From: DATDAW01 sp036524675
Lineage (GTDB): Bacteria; Verrucomicrobiota; Verrucomicrobiia; Chthoniobacterales; DASVRZ01
Length of the DNA: 7,760 nt
Reading direction: 5' to 3'
Assembly: GCA_036524675.1 (NCBI GenBank)
Contig: DATDBU010000171.1
Span: 1 to 7,760, forward strand
The notes below the pieces were generated by a model. That model searched no databases, was not told where the DNA came from, and saw nothing but the letters and a program-made list of their open reading frames with translations. Position numbers and translations under genes: made by a program. Shown here piece after piece: positions 5,448 to 7,760 of this stretch (within the stretch, counting starts at the first letter, position 1; every line of letters begins with the position of its first letter).

Positions 5448-6980
5448 ATGAAAAAACTCCGCGAGTATGCTCGAAAACGGAATTTCGAAGGGACGCCGGA
5501 ACCCCAGGGCGGTGCGTCCCGGACTCGGACGGGAAACCGATTCGTCATTCAGAAGCACGCCGCACGACGGTTGCATTATGATTTCCGTCTCGAACTCGGT
5601 GGAACGCTCAAATCGTGGGCCGTCCCTAAAGGCTTTCCTTTTGGGAAAGGCGAAAAACATCTTGCGGTGCAGGTGGAGGATCATCCTCTGGAATACGCTC
5701 ATTTTGAAGGAATCATCCCGGCCGGGCAGTACGGCGGTGGAACGGTAATGATCTGGGACACGGGAACTTATGATAAGATCGACGGTGATCTCGATCGCGG
5801 GAAACTGCATTTCGCTCTGCATGGTCACAAACTCCATGGGGAATGGAGGCTCGTCCGGATCCGAAGGCCGGAACAAAACCAGTGGTTGCTCATTAAGAGC
5901 GGTGAAAATCTTCGTCCAATCGGGAAGAAGCGGGACAATCAATCGGCGTTAACCGGGCGCACGATGGCCGCCATAAGCCGTGAAGCGGATGCCACCTGGC
6001 AGTCCGACAACGAGAAATCCGAGTATACGCTTGAATTCGTTCCGCCGATGAAAGCGAGACTTGTTTCCACGCCACCTGCGGGAAAAGGCTGGAGCTACGA
6101 GCTGAAATTCGATGGCTACCGTGCGTTGGCTCTCAAGGAGAACCACCGTGTCGATTTGCTTTCGACCAATAAGAAAAGTTTCAATGCGCGGTTTCCTGAA
6201 ATCGTGGAAGGCCTGGTGGAATTTCCAGCCAGGACCGCCGTTCTCGATGGCGAAATCGTAGCGCTCGACTCGGAGGGGCGGCCGTCTTTTCAGGCGTTGC
6301 AGGCCCGCGAACTCGGCACCGAGCGGCCGCCCTTGTTGTTTTACGTTTTTGACCTCCTGCATCTCGATGCCGAGGATTTTCAAAAACGCCCGCTGCATGC
6401 TCGCCGCGATCGTCTGGCCAAACTGCTCCGGCACGATATCGACCCGGTCCGATTCTCGCCGGATCTGGGCGATGACCCCAAGCGGTTGCTCGAAGAAGTT
6501 CGCAGCCGCGGCATGGAAGGGATCATTGCAAAACGGCGAGACTCCCTCTACCAGCCAGGAAAACGGACCGGAGCCTGGATCAAACTCAAATGCGTACAGG
6601 AGCAGGAATTCGTCATCGGCGGATACACCGCTCCCGCAGGCACGCGGAAATATTTTGGTGCGATGCTCGTCGGATACTTCGAAAAGGGCAAACTGTGTTT
6701 CGCCGGCAAGGTAGGCACTGGCTTCAACGCGGCGCTTCTGAAAGTGCTGTTTGAACGCATGGAAACGTTGCGAACTGACACCTGTCCTTTTGCGGTTCCG
6801 CCGGAGAAAACGGACGCCCAATGGTGCCGGCCGCATTTGGTTGCCCAGATCCGTTTCGGCGAATGGACGAGCGATGGGAAATTGCGCCAGCCGGTTTTCT
6901 TCGGTTTACGTAGCGACAAGGACACCCGGGAAGTGACCCGGGAAAAGTCGGTCCGCTCAACGAATGAATCGCATGGCTAA
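5448..6980 (+). CDS. ligD: LigD-type ATP-dependent DNA ligase with 3'-phosphoesterase domain
   Basis: 510 residues combining two of the three LigD modules. The N-terminal 3'-phosphoesterase domain (about 1-165), which trims 3'-phosphate and 3'-ribonucleotide ends, shows FVIQKHAARRLHYDFRLEL with His37, His43 and Asp45, then DHPLEYAHFEG (His79) and IPAGQYGGGTVMIWDTG. The ligase domain (about 195-500) has motif I ELKFDGYRA with nucleophile Lys220, motif III LDGEIVAL (266-273), IIIa FYVFDLLHL, IV EGIIAKR (357-363), V WIKLK (377-381), and the OB-fold portion FVIGGYT, LCFAGKVGTGF and RFGEWTSDGKLRQPVF. All key residues are present. ATG at 5448 is preferred; a TTG at 5442 is the alternative and neither has a good ribosome binding site, so coupling to ku is likely. 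It lacks the polymerase module, which is encoded by the overlapping next gene. Confidence 0.96.
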   Translation: MKKLREYARKRNFEGTPEPQGGASRTRTGNRFVIQKHAARRLHYDFRLELGGTLKSWAVPKGFPFGKGEKHLAVQVEDHPLEYAHFEGIIPAGQYGGGTVMIWDTGTYDKIDGDLDRGKLHFALHGHKLHGEWRLVRIRRPEQNQWLLIKSGENLRPIGKKRDNQSALTGRTMAAISREADATWQSDNEKSEYTLEFVPPMKARLVSTPPAGKGWSYELKFDGYRALALKENHRVDLLSTNKKSFNARFPEIVEGLVEFPARTAVLDGEIVALDSEGRPSFQALQARELGTERPPLLFYVFDLLHLDAEDFQKRPLHARRDRLAKLLRHDIDPVRFSPDLGDDPKRLLEEVRSRGMEGIIAKRRDSLYQPGKRTGAWIKLKCVQEQEFVIGGYTAPAGTRKYFGAMLVGYFEKGKLCFAGKVGTGFNAALLKVLFERMETLRTDTCPFAVPPEKTDAQWCRPHLVAQIRFGEWTSDGKLRQPVFFGLRSDKDTREVTREKSVRSTNESHG

Positions 6981-7760
6981 AACCGCCGAAATCGAAGTGC
7001 AAGGAAGCAAACTTGCGGTGTCGAATCTTGAAAAGATTCTTTATCCTGAAACGGGTTTTACCAAGGCGCAGGTCATCGACTACTACATTAGGATTTCTCC
7101 CGTGCTCCTGCCTCATTTGCAAGGCAGGCCCATCACTTTGAAACGTTATCCCGACGGTGTGGAAGGTTTTTTCTTCTACGAAAAACAATGCCCATCGCAC
7201 CGGCCGAAATGGGTAAAAACAGCAGCGGTCCCGAGCAAAAGTCGTGAGAAAAAAAGCATCAACTACTGTGTCATAGACAGCCTTCCCGCGCTCGTTTGGG
7301 CGGCCAATTTGGCGGACTTGGAACTGCATACGTTTCTGCACCGGGTACCGGCGATCGGACGACCCACGGCGCTGGCCTTCGACCTAGATCCCGGCCCGCC
7401 AGCGGACATTATTGCCTGTTGCGAAGCGGGCCTGTGGTTACGCGAACTTTTTGATGCGTTGGCTTTGCAGAGTTTCGCAAAAACATCTGGCTCAAAAGGC
7501 TTGCAAGTTTTCGTCCCGCTAAACACGGCGATCACTTACGAGCGGACCAAGGAATTTGCGCACGCGCTCGCGATTCAGCTCGAGTCACGGTATCCGGACA
7601 AGATCGTGTCCCGGATGCAAAAAGCGCTGCGCAAAAACAAGGTCCTCATCGATTGGAGTCAGAACGATCACCACAAGACAACGGTTAGCGCCTATTCGCT
7701 GCGCGCAAAAAAGCGACCGACGGTTTCCACGCCGGTTCTGTGGGAGGAAGTCGAAGCAGC
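6973..7760 (+). CDS. LigD-type NHEJ primase-polymerase, stand-alone gene (3' end outside the window)
   Basis: 262 codons are visible before the window ends. The protein is the polymerase module of LigD, an archaeo-eukaryotic-primase-fold enzyme that adds ribo- or deoxynucleotides at breaks. It begins with the family's VSNLEKILYPETGFTKAQVI (16-35) and RPITLKRYPDGVEG (52-65). Catalytic metal ligands are Asp137 and Asp139 in AFDLDPG, with Asp227 in VLIDWSQN. KTSGSKGLQVFVPL (170-183) is the nucleotide-binding motif, with Gln178 where many relatives have His. TTVSAYSLRA (236-245) also fits. The ATG at 6973 overlaps the ligase stop (ATGGCTAA, 8 bp); an in-frame ATG at 6964 would add MNR. No ribosome binding site is seen, so translation probably depends on ribosomes finishing the ligase gene. 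Full-length stand-alone versions run to about 300 residues, so only a short C-terminal piece should be missing. Confidence 0.93.
   Translation, partial: MAKTAEIEVQGSKLAVSNLEKILYPETGFTKAQVIDYYIRISPVLLPHLQGRPITLKRYPDGVEGFFFYEKQCPSHRPKWVKTAAVPSKSREKKSINYCVIDSLPALVWAANLADLELHTFLHRVPAIGRPTALAFDLDPGPPADIIACCEAGLWLRELFDALALQSFAKTSGSKGLQVFVPLNTAITYERTKEFAHALAIQLESRYPDKIVSRMQKALRKNKVLIDWSQNDHHKTTVSAYSLRAKKRPTVSTPVLWEEVEA

Noticed and set aside
5949..6836. 295-codon open frame on the minus strand inside ligD
   Set aside because: It lies wholly antisense to intact ligase motifs I to V and its translation has no recognisable domain; long antisense frames are common in GC-rich coding DNA.

Overview
The window (moderately GC-rich, densely coding) looks like chromosomal DNA of a free-living, probably soil-dwelling Gram-negative bacterium. 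The NHEJ genes, small conserved hypotheticals and pyrimidine-rich intergenic text resemble Verrucomicrobiota or Acidobacteriota, but no marker gene settles this and the taxonomy is a low-confidence inference.

Left end (1-841) is a scrapyard of gene remnants. A C-terminal piece of an NfsB-type nitroreductase (minus strand, 1-157) abuts a C-terminal piece of a LysR-type regulator (plus strand, ~158-528). The layout is what one deletion across a divergent regulator/target pair would leave. It is followed by the first ~30 codons of an NAD(P)-binding epimerase/dehydrogenase (618-~704), which run into non-homologous sequence and a pyrimidine-rich tract.

Middle-left (842-3115) holds three plus-strand genes: an intact aldo/keto reductase, an endonuclease/exonuclease/phosphatase-fold hydrolase and a small nitroreductase. 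The last two are 9 bp apart and probably co-transcribed. Converging on them from the minus strand are a very acidic 94-residue protein (3121-3405) and a low-affinity iron permease family membrane protein (3528-3968). Upstream of these, also on the minus strand, is a 93-residue conserved-looking hypothetical (4169-4450).

Right part (4605-7760) is a bacterial non-homologous end-joining operon on the plus strand: Ku (end binding), a LigD-type protein with 3'-phosphoesterase and ATP-dependent ligase domains, and a separate LigD-type primase-polymerase gene that overlaps the ligase gene by 8 bp and runs off the right edge. Together they would bind, process, fill and seal double-strand breaks. The polymerase lies on its own polypeptide rather than being fused as in Pseudomonas or Mycobacterium LigD. 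The 154-bp region between ku and the divergent hypothetical contains several dyad-symmetric elements that may be operators.

I see no RNA genes, CRISPR arrays, insertion sequences or prophage. I do not see a wholly new system. The points of most interest are the deletion scar, the split LigD, a His-to-Gln change in its polymerase motif, and the uncharacterised small genes next to the NHEJ operon.
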